The notes under the pieces: model-generated
Told to the model about the DNA's origin: nothing
The model's input: only the letters and a program-made list of their open reading frames with translations
The model's database searches: none
Part shown: piece by piece, positions 9,778 through 18,018 of the stretch
Position numbering within the stretch: the stretch's first letter is position 1
How the letters are laid out: each line of letters starts with the position of its first letter
Translations under genes and position numbers: made by a program
Assembly (NCBI GenBank): GCA_964442735.1
Contig: CAYUAP010000025.1
Span: 1-45,417, forward strand
Length of the DNA: 45,417 nucleotides
Origin: JAUNBG01 sp964442735
GTDB lineage: Bacteria > Planctomycetota > Planctomycetia > Pirellulales > Thermoguttaceae
Reading direction: 5' to 3'

Positions 9778-9835
9778 CATTTGAGTGCGAAAAGACGCTT
9801 GGGAACGGGATTGCCGATGGATGATCCATGTTTGT

Positions 9836-10181
9836 AATGCATTATTTTAATGTACTATTGGTAATGTACTATTGGTAATGTACTATTGGTAATGCACTAT
9901 TGGTAATACACTATTGGTAATACACTATTTGTAATGCATTATTTGTAATGTGCTATTTGTAATGTGCTATTTATAATACATTATTTGTAATGTGCTATTT
10001 GTAATGTACTATTTGTAATGTACTATTTGTAATGTACTATTTGTAATGTACTATTTGTAATGTATTATTTGTAATATATTATTTGTAATATATTATTTGT
10101 AATGTATTATTTGTAATATATTATTTGTAATGTATTATTTGTAATGTATTATTTGTAATGTATTATTTGTAATACATTATT
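9836..10181. repeat. 14-bp minisatellite, about 25 copies
   Basis: Uninterrupted head-to-tail array with consensus AATGTAYTATTTGT, period exactly 14 across almost the whole array. Variants are ordered: the first units carry TTGGT, later ones TTTGT, and the last third shifts from GTACTA to GTATTA or ATATTA. Such a gradient is typical of expansion by slippage or unequal exchange. Fourteen is not a multiple of three and no long frame crosses the array, so it is non-coding. It lies between convergent genes. Confidence 0.97.
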
Positions 10182-10552
10182 AACCATGAATCATTTACTA
10201 TCTCGATATAGGAATCTTGTTACATATTGAAAACATATTGTTTTCAAAACGCTCCCAAGTGTCAAATTGAGGAAGAAGGCGTAGTCGGAATCCCGGACAC
10301 TCCGAACAGTTGCCGGCATTGAAAATAAAGGTTTTCTTCAAGAAACTTGTGGTTTATAAAACATGAATTTGTTGGCTCCTCCATAGGAACAAAACAGGAG
10401 TGGATGCCTGTTTTAATGGGACATGGACGAGATGTCCATGATCCTGGAGGGTACCATATACTCCGATCAACTCCACTTTAAGATACGATTAAATACAAAT
10501 AGCTAAAGTATCATATTTAGCAGACTTTAACCATTTTTTGGAAACACCTGAA
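10182..10552. other. Intergenic region with a decayed element-2 core
   Basis: No gene. Around 10388-10440 two adjacent imperfect hairpins (aaaacagg/cctgtttt and catggac/gtccatg) match the two-hairpin core of element 2 seen at 31413-31531 and 43160-43277. The outer ends of that element are not recognisable, so it is probably a decayed copy. Confidence 0.55.
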
Positions 10553-11650
10553 TTATTCAAAATGGCCTTGCTTCAAGAAGGGTTTTATAGCTTCGAGGCG
10601 AGCATCGATTTCATCGGTATCGCTTTTAAGTAATTTTAGATCATTAAAAATAATCTTTTCAGGAATAACGCCCTTGGGTCCATATTGACGAGAGATCATA
10701 TTTTTAAAAACGCCACGTTTTTTAAGGACATAAAGGTGGTATCCACGTAATTCATTTCCAGGAATTGTTATACGCAGATTCATCATGAGGGTCAATTGGC
10801 TATAGATACGGGCCGCTTCAACACGATTTTCGCATTCCATCGCTTTCCAGATTTTAGCGAGCAGGTCGGCATAGGCACAACGTTCGGTAACGAGTCCTTC
10901 GGTACCGATTCTGGACTGATGCAACCATCCATATCCACCAGCGGCACTAAAAACACTTTTAATGGCAGGTTTAGCCGCAATTAGAGTTTGCATTCGCGGG
11001 AGTACCGGATTAGCTTCCTCTTTAACATAACCGAAATAGGGGAACTTTGTTCCTAATTCAATTAGGAGTTTGGTTGAAGGTGCTGGACCTTTATAGGTTG
11101 TTCCGCCCGTTGTCTGGATTATTACCGGGCGTTTTACCACTTTTGCCAGGGCGAACCAATATTCACGCATATCTTCATCGGTCTTTCCATTATCAGGGGG
11201 ACGGGAAATAATGGCGGTTGGATTGAGTTTTTCGGCATGACGAGCATAAACGAGCATTTCCTCAATATCTTTTCCCTGTACACCAAGGCAGAGGGCCGAA
11301 TGACGATCTTTCATTGTTTGGGCCAAAACTTCCATTCCATGAAGTTTTTCTTCTCTGCTTAACAGATCGACACTATCTCCGGACTGTGGCCAGATCATTC
11401 CGGGACTTTCACACCAGTCAACAAAACGAGCCTCCCGGGCCAATACATCGTAATCAATATCGCCTTTTTCTGTAAAGGGAGTTGACAAAATGGGAAATGG
11501 ACCTCGAACACGTGGATCACAACCGGGCGTTATTGTTGCTGCCTGGACTTCTTGTGATTCCCGTAGAAATGTACCTGTTCCGACACACGCGATTCCCGTT
11601 GTTATCGCCTTGAGGACGTCACGTCTTGATAGTACTGACTTGGCGCGCAT
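10553..11650 (-). CDS. Tat-exported DHDPS/NAL-superfamily protein (divergent active site)
   Basis: TIM-barrel protein of the dihydrodipicolinate synthase / N-acetylneuraminate lyase superfamily, class I (Schiff-base) aldolases and lyases. The start at 11650 has a strong AGGAG upstream and gives a compact Tat signal with SRRDVLK. A second ATG at 11704 also has AGGAG and would add 18 residues. Lys210 (YVKEEAN, counted from 11650) matches the Schiff-base lysine. The position of the DapA tyrosine is Gln and the Thr-Thr pair of GTTGES appears as Gln-Ser (PQSGDS). It is therefore unlikely to be the lysine-biosynthesis enzyme. A role on a sugar acid or sialic acid is possible but unproven. It is the only gene between the minisatellite and the repeat block. 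Confidence 0.82.
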   Translation of the reverse strand: MRAKSVLSRRDVLKAITTGIACVGTGTFLRESQEVQAATITPGCDPRVRGPFPILSTPFTEKGDIDYDVLAREARFVDWCESPGMIWPQSGDSVDLLSREEKLHGMEVLAQTMKDRHSALCLGVQGKDIEEMLVYARHAEKLNPTAIISRPPDNGKTDEDMREYWFALAKVVKRPVIIQTTGGTTYKGPAPSTKLLIELGTKFPYFGYVKEEANPVLPRMQTLIAAKPAIKSVFSAAGGYGWLHQSRIGTEGLVTERCAYADLLAKIWKAMECENRVEAARIYSQLTLMMNLRITIPGNELRGYHLYVLKKRGVFKNMISRQYGPKGVIPEKIIFNDLKLLKSDTDEIDARLEAIKPFLKQGHFE

Positions 11651-11852
11651 ATTATTGCTCCTGTTCTTCTCTTTTTTGGATAGGTTTTGATAAAATTGGA
11701 ACATTTCCTTCTCCTATAGCAGGAAATCTGTTTTCCATATTCTACATATCAATATTTTATATATCAATATTCTACATATCAATATAACAAATTGGATATT
11801 GTGTTACAAGTCCCATGTTATGTTTTCGAAAAACCTGACCGTGAAATCAATT

Positions 11853-12070
11853 GGTAACCATTCATGAACGATTTTGGAATCACGGATACCACGGATATCA
11901 CGGATAAACACAGAGGGTCTGTCGTAAAATACAATATTTTACAATAACAAACGAAACATTTTTATCTATGATAATAAATAATTTTATCATAAAAATGTTT
12001 GTTTGCCAAAAAACTATCCGTGAAAATCAGTGTTATCCGTGGTTTCACTTTATATCCGTGAACGGTTACC
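11853..12070 (+). repeat. Element-1 copy B (full-length palindromic repeat, 218 bp)
   Basis: Reference copy of element 1. It begins ggtaaccattcatgaacg and ends gtgaacggttacc. The outer ~55 bases of each side are imperfect inverted repeats sharing accacggat and cacggataa blocks. The centre folds into a second stem made of aaacatttttat and ataaaaatgttt around an AT-rich loop. No open frame of note. It is MITE-like: short, non-coding, terminally inverted and present many times. Confidence 0.9.
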
Positions 12071-12092
12071 TTGATTAAATACAATCTTGATT

Positions 12093-12230
12093 AGTAGCCA
12101 TTCACAAACGATTTTGGAAACACGGATGTCACGGATAAACACAGATAGTCTGCCGTAAAATACAATATTTTACAATAACAAACTAAACATTTTTATCTAT
12201 TATCATAAATAATTTTATCATAAAATTTTT
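12093..12230 (+). repeat. Element-1 copy C, right arm missing
   Basis: Left arm and central stem of element 1 (gtagccattcacaaacg to ataaaatttt). It is cut where copy D begins at 12231, so the right arm is lost. Confidence 0.88.
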
Positions 12231-12458
12231 GGTAACCATTCACGAACGATTTTGGAACCACGGATATCACGGATAAACACAGATAGTCTGTCGTAAAATA
12301 CAATATTTTACAATAACAAACTAAACATTTTTATCTATGATAATAAATAATTTTATCATAAAAAAGTTTGTTTGCCAAAAAACTATCCGTGAAAATCAGT
12401 GGTTATCCGTGGTTTCACTTTATATCCGTGGTTTCACTTTATATCTGTGAACGGTAAC
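12231..12458 (+). repeat. Element-1 copy D
   Basis: Full-length copy directly following copy C. Its right arm carries an internal 18-bp duplication of the 'gtggtttcactttatatc' block. It ends at acggtaac. Confidence 0.9.
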
Positions 12459-12907
12459 ATTTGTCTTTAGGTTCGTTTGTCTTTAGGTTCGGACCCGATT
12501 TAGGTACGGTACAAACAGATCGGGTCGTCAACACAATAGACGGATCATTACAATAGACGGATCATTGATATCGTTTAAACTTCCTTCCTATGTGACTGTT
12601 GTTATTGAAAAAATAATTTAAATGTCAATATTTTTATTTGTAGTACGGATAACAGGGAGCCTGAATGGATAGGAAATGCTATTGTTGTTTTCATTTGTTA
12701 TGTTCAAGGTCGTTTAGAATTCCTTCTTTTCGAAACAGGTGGAGATACCTGTTTTGCTTATTCCGGAAAACGTAAAGTTTTAAACCATCTTTTTCACAAA
12801 ACAGACCTCTTTTAGCCTTGTTTTGTGTTGATATTTTCCTGTTTTTACCACCGGCCTATGAACGGCAGGAATATTTTGTACAAAATAATCCTTTTTATTT
12901 TTAGGTA
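12459..12907. other. Intergenic region with small tandem duplications and a decayed element-2 core
   Basis: No gene. Two 16- to 17-bp tandem duplications lie at about 12460-12491 (tttgtctttaggttcg, twice) and 12532-12565 (acaatagacggatcatt, twice). At about 12706-12780, ttcaaggtcg followed by gaaacaggtggagatacctgtttt resembles the left half of element 2. Confidence 0.55.
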
Positions 12908-12936
12908 TTGACATTCAAAAATTCGTCCTTTATACT
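12908..12936 (+). promoter_or_regulatory. Consensus sigma-70-type promoter for the sugar operon
   Basis: TTGACA (12908-12913), a 17-base spacer and TATACT (12931-12936). The predicted start of transcription lies near 12943, leaving a leader of about 43 bases before the mutarotase-like start at 12986. Confidence 0.8.
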
Positions 12937-12985
12937 CTTTATTCAGTTAAAAATCTTTTTTAATTAAGTTATGGAGAAATGTAAA

Positions 12986-13912
12986 ATGAAAACGACCTAT
13001 AAAAATAAAACAGGTATAGTTCTTGAGACGGCAGCACTGCGTACAGTTATTTTACCGGAGCCGGGAGCTAAAATGGCCTCTCTTGTCAACAAGGAGACAG
13101 GTTATGAATACATGCTCCAACGGGAAGGATCCGTCTATCGGGAACGTTCCTATGCAGGTTCTTTTGTTGAGGCGGAGTGCAGTGGTTACGACGATATGTT
13201 TCCGACTATCGACGAATGTTTTTGCGAACAGGGGGCCTGGAAGGACATTCGTATGCCGGACCATGGTGAAGTTTGGTCATTGCCATGGACGGTGGAAGAA
13301 GAAAAGGAGTCAGAAGCTATTGTGTTGGTTCATGGTATACGATTTCCCTATTGTCTTCGGAAACGGCTTTTTTTTCCGGAGCCGAATTGTCTTCAGGTCG
13401 ATTATGAACTAAAAAATGAAAGTCCGTTTGTGTTTGACTATTTATGGGCCGGGCATCTAATGCTCAATCTTCAGGAAGGAACGAGAATAGAGGTTCCGTC
13501 CGAATGTCGGGAAGCTGTTTCGGTTTTATCCAAAGGGGGGGCTCGATTTGGTGAATCGCATCAATGGCCCTATCTCAAAAACGTACAAGGCGAACGTTAT
13601 CCGGCCAATGTTGTTCGATCTCCTCAAACGGAAGGATTTGAAAAAATCTATTTTATGGATCGATTACAGAATGGCTGGTGTCGATTACACTATCCGGACG
13701 GCAATATATTAAAGGTTGCGTTTACAACGAAGAATGTACCCTATTTAGGTCTTTTAATCAACGAAAAAGGAGACGACAATCTCTATACGATTATTGTCGA
13801 GCCGTGTTCTATTGGATTTGATCGGCCCGATCTGGCGCGAAAATTCGGGCAACGCAGTGTTCTACCCGGCAAGGGATCCGTTCAATGGTCCTTGCAACTC
13901 AGTACAAAATAA
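12986..13912 (+). CDS. Aldose 1-epimerase (mutarotase)-superfamily protein
   Basis: Galactose-mutarotase-fold protein expected to bind a sugar and interconvert its anomers. Visible signatures are DHGEVW (the conserved histidine region), AGH in the middle of the beta sandwich and IVEPCS near the end, matching the catalytic-glutamate region. Length (308 residues from this start) is normal for the family. The ATG at 12986 is chosen because GGAG (12973-12976) lies nine bases upstream; an ATG at 12971 overlaps that ribosome site. It is first of three tightly packed genes, followed at seven bases by a dehydrogenase and then a lactonase-like enzyme, so supplying the correct sugar anomer to the dehydrogenase is a sensible role. 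Confidence 0.82.
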   Translation: MKTTYKNKTGIVLETAALRTVILPEPGAKMASLVNKETGYEYMLQREGSVYRERSYAGSFVEAECSGYDDMFPTIDECFCEQGAWKDIRMPDHGEVWSLPWTVEEEKESEAIVLVHGIRFPYCLRKRLFFPEPNCLQVDYELKNESPFVFDYLWAGHLMLNLQEGTRIEVPSECREAVSVLSKGGARFGESHQWPYLKNVQGERYPANVVRSPQTEGFEKIYFMDRLQNGWCRLHYPDGNILKVAFTTKNVPYLGLLINEKGDDNLYTIIVEPCSIGFDRPDLARKFGQRSVLPGKGSVQWSLQLSTK

Positions 13913-13931
13913 TTAGAAGATGGAGTATAAA

Positions 13932-14741
13932 ATGGCTGGTTTAGAAAATAAAAAGGTTTTGGTTACAGGTTCCGGGACAGGACTTGGTCGGGAAACAGCG
14001 CTGGAATTTGCGCGTCGTGGGGCTAAAGTAGTACTTCATTGTTCCCATAGTGTTGACGGAGCACAGAGTGCGGTTGACGAAATCAAAAAAATGGGAGGGG
14101 ATGCGACGTTTTTTCAAGCGGACTTCCGTAATTTGGACGAAGTTATGAAATTGGTTGATGATGCCGCGAAGTGGCTTGACGGCTTGGATGTACTGGTCAA
14201 TAATGCGGGAACAACCATGACCCATGAATTCGAATTGGTTACACCGGAACAGTTTGATACCGTCTATCATATTAATGTTCGATCCCAGTTTTTTGCAATA
14301 CAGAAGGCGATTCCCTTCCTCAAGAATGGAGGAGTGGTGGTTAATTTGAGTTCAATTCACGGACTTCAAGCCTGTATAGGTCATTCGGTCTATGCAGGCA
14401 CGAAGGGGGCTATAATTGCCATGACGCGCGAATTGGCCATAGAACTGGGAATCCAGGGGATTCGTGTTAATGCAGTTGCTCCGGGGGCTGTTCCTGTCGA
14501 AAATCAATTTAAAATTGCTGGAACAGACAAATTCGAAATGGACCACCTCATACCGTGCGGGTTTGTCGGTGTTCCTCTTGATATAGCAAATGTTGTCTGT
14601 TTTCTGGCTTCGGACGATGCCCGGTATATTGCGGGCCAGACCATTCTGGTTGACGGCGGGGCCGGTTCTTGGATGGCTTTTAACGAAGATTTCAAACATA
14701 TTGGGCTGCGTCTCGGTAAAGGATATGTTCCAGGAATATAA
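13932..14741 (+). CDS. SDR-family oxidoreductase (probable sugar/polyol dehydrogenase)
   Basis: Classical short-chain dehydrogenase. Counted from an ATG at 13920, the NAD(P)-binding TGSGTGLG lies at 16-23, NNAG at 94-97, catalytic Ser at 144/145 and the YAGTK motif gives Tyr158 and Lys162. The C-terminal IAGQTILVDGG is typical of the glucose-1-dehydrogenase / FabG-like branch. The start at 13932 is favoured because GGAG precedes it by seven bases and overlaps the earlier ATG. It sits between a mutarotase-like gene and a UlaG-like hydrolase (two-base gap), which fits oxidation of an aldose to a lactone. The exact substrate cannot be read from the sequence; FabG-type function is unlikely without fatty-acid neighbours. 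Confidence 0.88.
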   Translation: MAGLENKKVLVTGSGTGLGRETALEFARRGAKVVLHCSHSVDGAQSAVDEIKKMGGDATFFQADFRNLDEVMKLVDDAAKWLDGLDVLVNNAGTTMTHEFELVTPEQFDTVYHINVRSQFFAIQKAIPFLKNGGVVVNLSSIHGLQACIGHSVYAGTKGAIIAMTRELAIELGIQGIRVNAVAPGAVPVENQFKIAGTDKFEMDHLIPCGFVGVPLDIANVVCFLASDDARYIAGQTILVDGGAGSWMAFNEDFKHIGLRLGKGYVPGI

Positions 14742-14743
14742 TT

Positions 14744-15535
14744 ATGGCAAAAACACCTTTAATCGATACGATACACCGGACGGAAGTTCCGACCGGTTCT
14801 ATTGCCGTTTTTTATTTGGGACAGGCTGGTTTCTGGTTTAAAACGAGTTCAGGAAAAAATATTGCGATAGACGTTTATCTTTCCGATGCGGCAGAACGCC
14901 TGTTCGGATTCAAGCGAATGTGTCCTCCGGTTATCGAACCGGAAGATATTGATGTCGATCTCTATTTGACAACGCATTCCCATATTGATCATCTGGATAC
15001 CGATATGCTTCCGGAAGTAGTCAAGAAGGAATTCGTTTTTTTCATAGGCGCTCCCGATTGTGAAGTGGAATATGAAAAACTGGGCCTTGGTTCTCAACGA
15101 TATAAAATAATTCGTGAAGGCGATTCCTGTCGATATAACGATATTGTTATTCGAGCGATTTACGCGGATCACGGGGAACTTGCTCCCGACGCGGTGGGGC
15201 TATTAATCGAAGTGGATGGATTTACCATTTATCATACGGGCGATACGGCCTATCAGCCGGAAAAAATTCTTGCTTCACTCAACATAAAGCCCGATATTAT
15301 GATCGCTCCGATTAATGGCGCATTTGGAAATTTAAATGCGATCGAAGCTTGTCAATTGGCTGTACAAGTTGAACCGAAACTCTTGATAGCCTGTCATTTT
15401 TGGACTTTTTTAGAACATGTGGGCGAAAATGGTTTGGGAGATCCCGATGTTTTTCTGAAGGAAGGTAAAAAATTACAGCCTCTGATTGAGGCCGTTGTTC
15501 TTCCGCCAGGACGTTCCTTGACTTTTTCCCGATAG
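14744..15535 (+). CDS. UlaG-like metallo-beta-lactamase-fold hydrolase (putative sugar lactonase)
   Basis: MBL-fold metal hydrolase, 263 residues. The metal-binding motif is THSHIDHLD; the bridging Asp lies in HTGDTAY and a later ligand His in ACHFW. The GQAGFWFKT opening is characteristic of the L-ascorbate-6-phosphate lactonase (UlaG) branch. It overlaps in operon context with the mutarotase-like and SDR genes (two bases after the latter). There is no ascorbate PTS nearby, so a non-phosphorylated sugar lactone made by the SDR enzyme is a plausible substrate. That assignment is inference; other MBL lactonases or phosphodiesterases cannot be excluded. Confidence 0.83.
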   Translation: MAKTPLIDTIHRTEVPTGSIAVFYLGQAGFWFKTSSGKNIAIDVYLSDAAERLFGFKRMCPPVIEPEDIDVDLYLTTHSHIDHLDTDMLPEVVKKEFVFFIGAPDCEVEYEKLGLGSQRYKIIREGDSCRYNDIVIRAIYADHGELAPDAVGLLIEVDGFTIYHTGDTAYQPEKILASLNIKPDIMIAPINGAFGNLNAIEACQLAVQVEPKLLIACHFWTFLEHVGENGLGDPDVFLKEGKKLQPLIEAVVLPPGRSLTFSR

Positions 15536-15658
15536 TTCGATACAGGCACTTTAAGTAAAATATTACGAGAAAGGATTATAACAACGTTTATGGACAGAAA
15601 ACAATTATTTTTGTTCAATCGATTTGACGAAATCAGTTCCGGCGAAACAGGAGGGAAT

Positions 15659-17485
15659 ATGAAGAAAAAATCTCCTGCAGACAAATTAGCCGATGTAACA
15701 ACCCGTCCGCGTCAGGACGTTCCGGAATCGGATACCTGGAATTTGAAGAAGATATTTCGTTCCGATGCCACCTGGGAAAGCGAATTTACGAAGTTAAAGA
15801 AGGATTGCGAAGTTTTGTCGTCCTATCGGGGAAAACTGTCCAATCCGGGCATTTTAGCCGAATTTCTGGCTCTGGATTCCTCTCTGGATCGACGTGTGGA
15901 AAAATTAATCGTCTATTCCTATTTGAAATGGTCCGAAGATGTAACGAATTCGAAATACCTTGAATATCGCGGACGATTAACAAGTTTTCTGACCGAGCAG
16001 GCGGAGAAGACCAGTTTTGTTCGCCCGGAACTTTTAGCCATGTCCCAGTCGAAGTGGAAGGAGATATTGGCCGATGAACGTTTGGTATTATGGAAATTGA
16101 GTCTCCAACGAATACTTCGATACAAGCCGTACACACTCGGTCTAAAGGAGGAACGACTTCTGGCTTTATCCGGAGAAATGGCGCAGACACCGAAACAGGT
16201 TTTTAGTCTTCTTAATGATGCAGATCTGGAATTTGAGCCGGTTAAAAATGAAAAAGGGAAACTTCAGGCCTTGAGTCAGGAGTCCTTTCAGGTATTTCTA
16301 CACAGTACGAAACGCGAAGTTCGTCGAGACGCCTTTAATCATTTATACGCTGAATACGAGGCACATGGACATACACTTGCCTCCACTCTGGAAGGATCCA
16401 TTAAAAAGGATATTTTTTATGCCCGTGCCCGAAACCATCCTGGTGCCATGGAAGCTTCTCTCTTTAACGAGGAGATTCCGATTGGTGTCTATAATAATTT
16501 GATAACAGAGGTCCACCGTGCATTACCTGTTTTGTACCGTTATTATGATCTTCGGCGGCGTAAAATGAAAGTGGACGAACTCCATTTTTATGACACGTAT
16601 GTTCCCATTCTCGGTTCCATTAAAATTAAGCATACCTATTCCGAGGCGGTTGAGTTGGTACTGAAAGCGTTAAAGCCGTTGGGAACCGATTATATAAAGA
16701 CACTTCAAAAGGGTTTAACTTCTGACCGCTGGGTCGATAAATATGAAAATTTGAATAAATTGAGTGGGGCCTACAGTTATTCTGCCTTTGACAGTCTTCC
16801 CTATATTATGATGAATTTTAAGGAGGAGGTACTGGAGAGTGTATTTACCTTAATTCACGAGTCGGGACATTCGATGCACAGTTGGTATTCGTCAAAAAAT
16901 CAGCCCTACGAATATGCGAGTTATGAAATCTTTTTAGCAGAAATTGCCAGTACTTTTAACGAGGAATTATTGACCCAGTATTTATTGCAGACGGCAAAAG
17001 ACACAAAGCATCGGGCCTGGATCATTAATCGCCAGATCGACGCGATTCGTGCCACGATATTTCGCCAGACAATGTTTTCTGAATTTGAGAAGAAAACACA
17101 CGAGGAATCGGAAAAAGGCGTTCCGTTAACCTTGGAGCGATTCCGGTCCCTCTATCGGGAATTATTGGACCTCTATTTCGGATCTGCCATGGTTATAGAC
17201 GAGGTACTTTCTCTGGAATGTCTTCGTATTCCCCATTTTTATAATGCGTTTTATGTTTATAAATACGCGACGGGTATGTCGGCCGCGCTTGCGTTGACAC
17301 ATCGAGTTCTTCAAGGTGGTGAAAAAGAGCGTACTGATTATTTCGAACTCCTGACCGGAGGGAGTTCGGCACCTCCCTTGGAGATTCTTAAAAAAGCGGG
17401 CGTCGATATGGAAAAACCGGAGCCGATTCAGGAGGCCATGAAACGTTTCGAGTCCCTCGTGGACGAATTGGATATGCTGTTATAA
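15659..17485 (+). CDS. pepF: Oligoendopeptidase F (M3 family zinc metallopeptidase)
   Basis: Cytoplasmic zinc peptidase that trims short peptides. The HEXXH motif is HESGH at residues 400-404 (counted from 15659), with a downstream EIASTFNEEL segment carrying the third ligand. An N-terminal all-helical domain of about 200 residues precedes the catalytic domain, and total length (608) is usual for PepF. The start at 15659 has AGGAGG immediately upstream. An in-frame ATG at 15590 has a worse ribosome site and would add 23 residues. There is no signal peptide. It is followed after 36 bases by the QueD/PTPS gene, so the two may share a transcript without an obvious functional link. Confidence 0.93.
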   Translation: MKKKSPADKLADVTTRPRQDVPESDTWNLKKIFRSDATWESEFTKLKKDCEVLSSYRGKLSNPGILAEFLALDSSLDRRVEKLIVYSYLKWSEDVTNSKYLEYRGRLTSFLTEQAEKTSFVRPELLAMSQSKWKEILADERLVLWKLSLQRILRYKPYTLGLKEERLLALSGEMAQTPKQVFSLLNDADLEFEPVKNEKGKLQALSQESFQVFLHSTKREVRRDAFNHLYAEYEAHGHTLASTLEGSIKKDIFYARARNHPGAMEASLFNEEIPIGVYNNLITEVHRALPVLYRYYDLRRRKMKVDELHFYDTYVPILGSIKIKHTYSEAVELVLKALKPLGTDYIKTLQKGLTSDRWVDKYENLNKLSGAYSYSAFDSLPYIMMNFKEEVLESVFTLIHESGHSMHSWYSSKNQPYEYASYEIFLAEIASTFNEELLTQYLLQTAKDTKHRAWIINRQIDAIRATIFRQTMFSEFEKKTHEESEKGVPLTLERFRSLYRELLDLYFGSAMVIDEVLSLECLRIPHFYNAFYVYKYATGMSAALALTHRVLQGGEKERTDYFELLTGGSSAPPLEILKKAGVDMEKPEPIQEAMKRFESLVDELDMLL

Positions 17486-17521
17486 TAGATAGTATTTACA
17501 ATTCAACGACAGGAGGATAAT

Positions 17522-17929
17522 TTGTATTTTATATCACGTGAATTCAGTTTTTCGTATGGACATCGATTACTGGACTATCAAGGGAAGTGTGCGCGATTAC
17601 ACGGCCATAATGGTCGTGTCCGTATTACATTGGGGGCGGAACGCCTTAATAAAGATGGGATGGTCCTTGACTTTTCGGATATTAAGGTGAAAATCGAAGG
17701 TTGGTTGAATCGGGAAATGGATCATCGAATGATTTTAAAAAAGGGTGATCCCCTCGCTCCGTTATTGATTCAGGCAGGTGAACCTGTTGTTCTCCTGGAG
17801 GAGAATCCGACTGCGGAGTTTTTTGCCCGATTCATATTCGAATCAATACGTACTATGGGGTTGCCCGTTGTTTCTGTGGAATTTTGGGAAACAAAAAACT
17901 GCCAGGCCGTTTATAGCGAAAAAATTTGA
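17522..17929 (+). CDS. queD: 6-carboxy-5,6,7,8-tetrahydropterin synthase / 6-pyruvoyl-tetrahydropterin synthase family (QueD)
   Basis: T-fold enzyme of pterin or queuosine precursor synthesis, acting on 7,8-dihydroneopterin triphosphate. Zinc ligands are His14, His27 and His29, and the catalytic Cys23 sits in the CxxxHGH motif expected of QueD. MDHRM (residues 66-70) supplies the conserved Asp/His, and a Glu near 119-122 completes the pocket. Length 135 is typical. It starts with TTG, supported by a perfect AGGAGG five bases upstream. No queC or queE is in the window. A biopterin-type PTPS function remains possible, but the CxxxHGH form favours QueD. Confidence 0.85.
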   Translation: MYFISREFSFSYGHRLLDYQGKCARLHGHNGRVRITLGAERLNKDGMVLDFSDIKVKIEGWLNREMDHRMILKKGDPLAPLLIQAGEPVVLLEENPTAEFFARFIFESIRTMGLPVVSVEFWETKNCQAVYSEKI

Positions 17930-18018
17930 GGTGTTGATGTGCTCAATCGACATATTATAAATCGCGTTATAAATCGCGGATAAATAAAACAGTATAAAAA
18001 TAAATAAAAGAATCATCA

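Noticed and set aside
9836..10181. CRISPR array
   Set aside because: The 14-bp units follow each other without spacers, and no cas genes are present.
10553..11650. dapA (lysine biosynthesis)
   Set aside because: A Tat signal and changes at the catalytic Tyr and Thr positions argue against 4-hydroxy-tetrahydrodipicolinate synthase.
14744..15535. Beta-lactam resistance enzyme
   Set aside because: The fold is shared, but the opening GQAGFWFK and length place it with UlaG-type lactonases, and it has no signal peptide.
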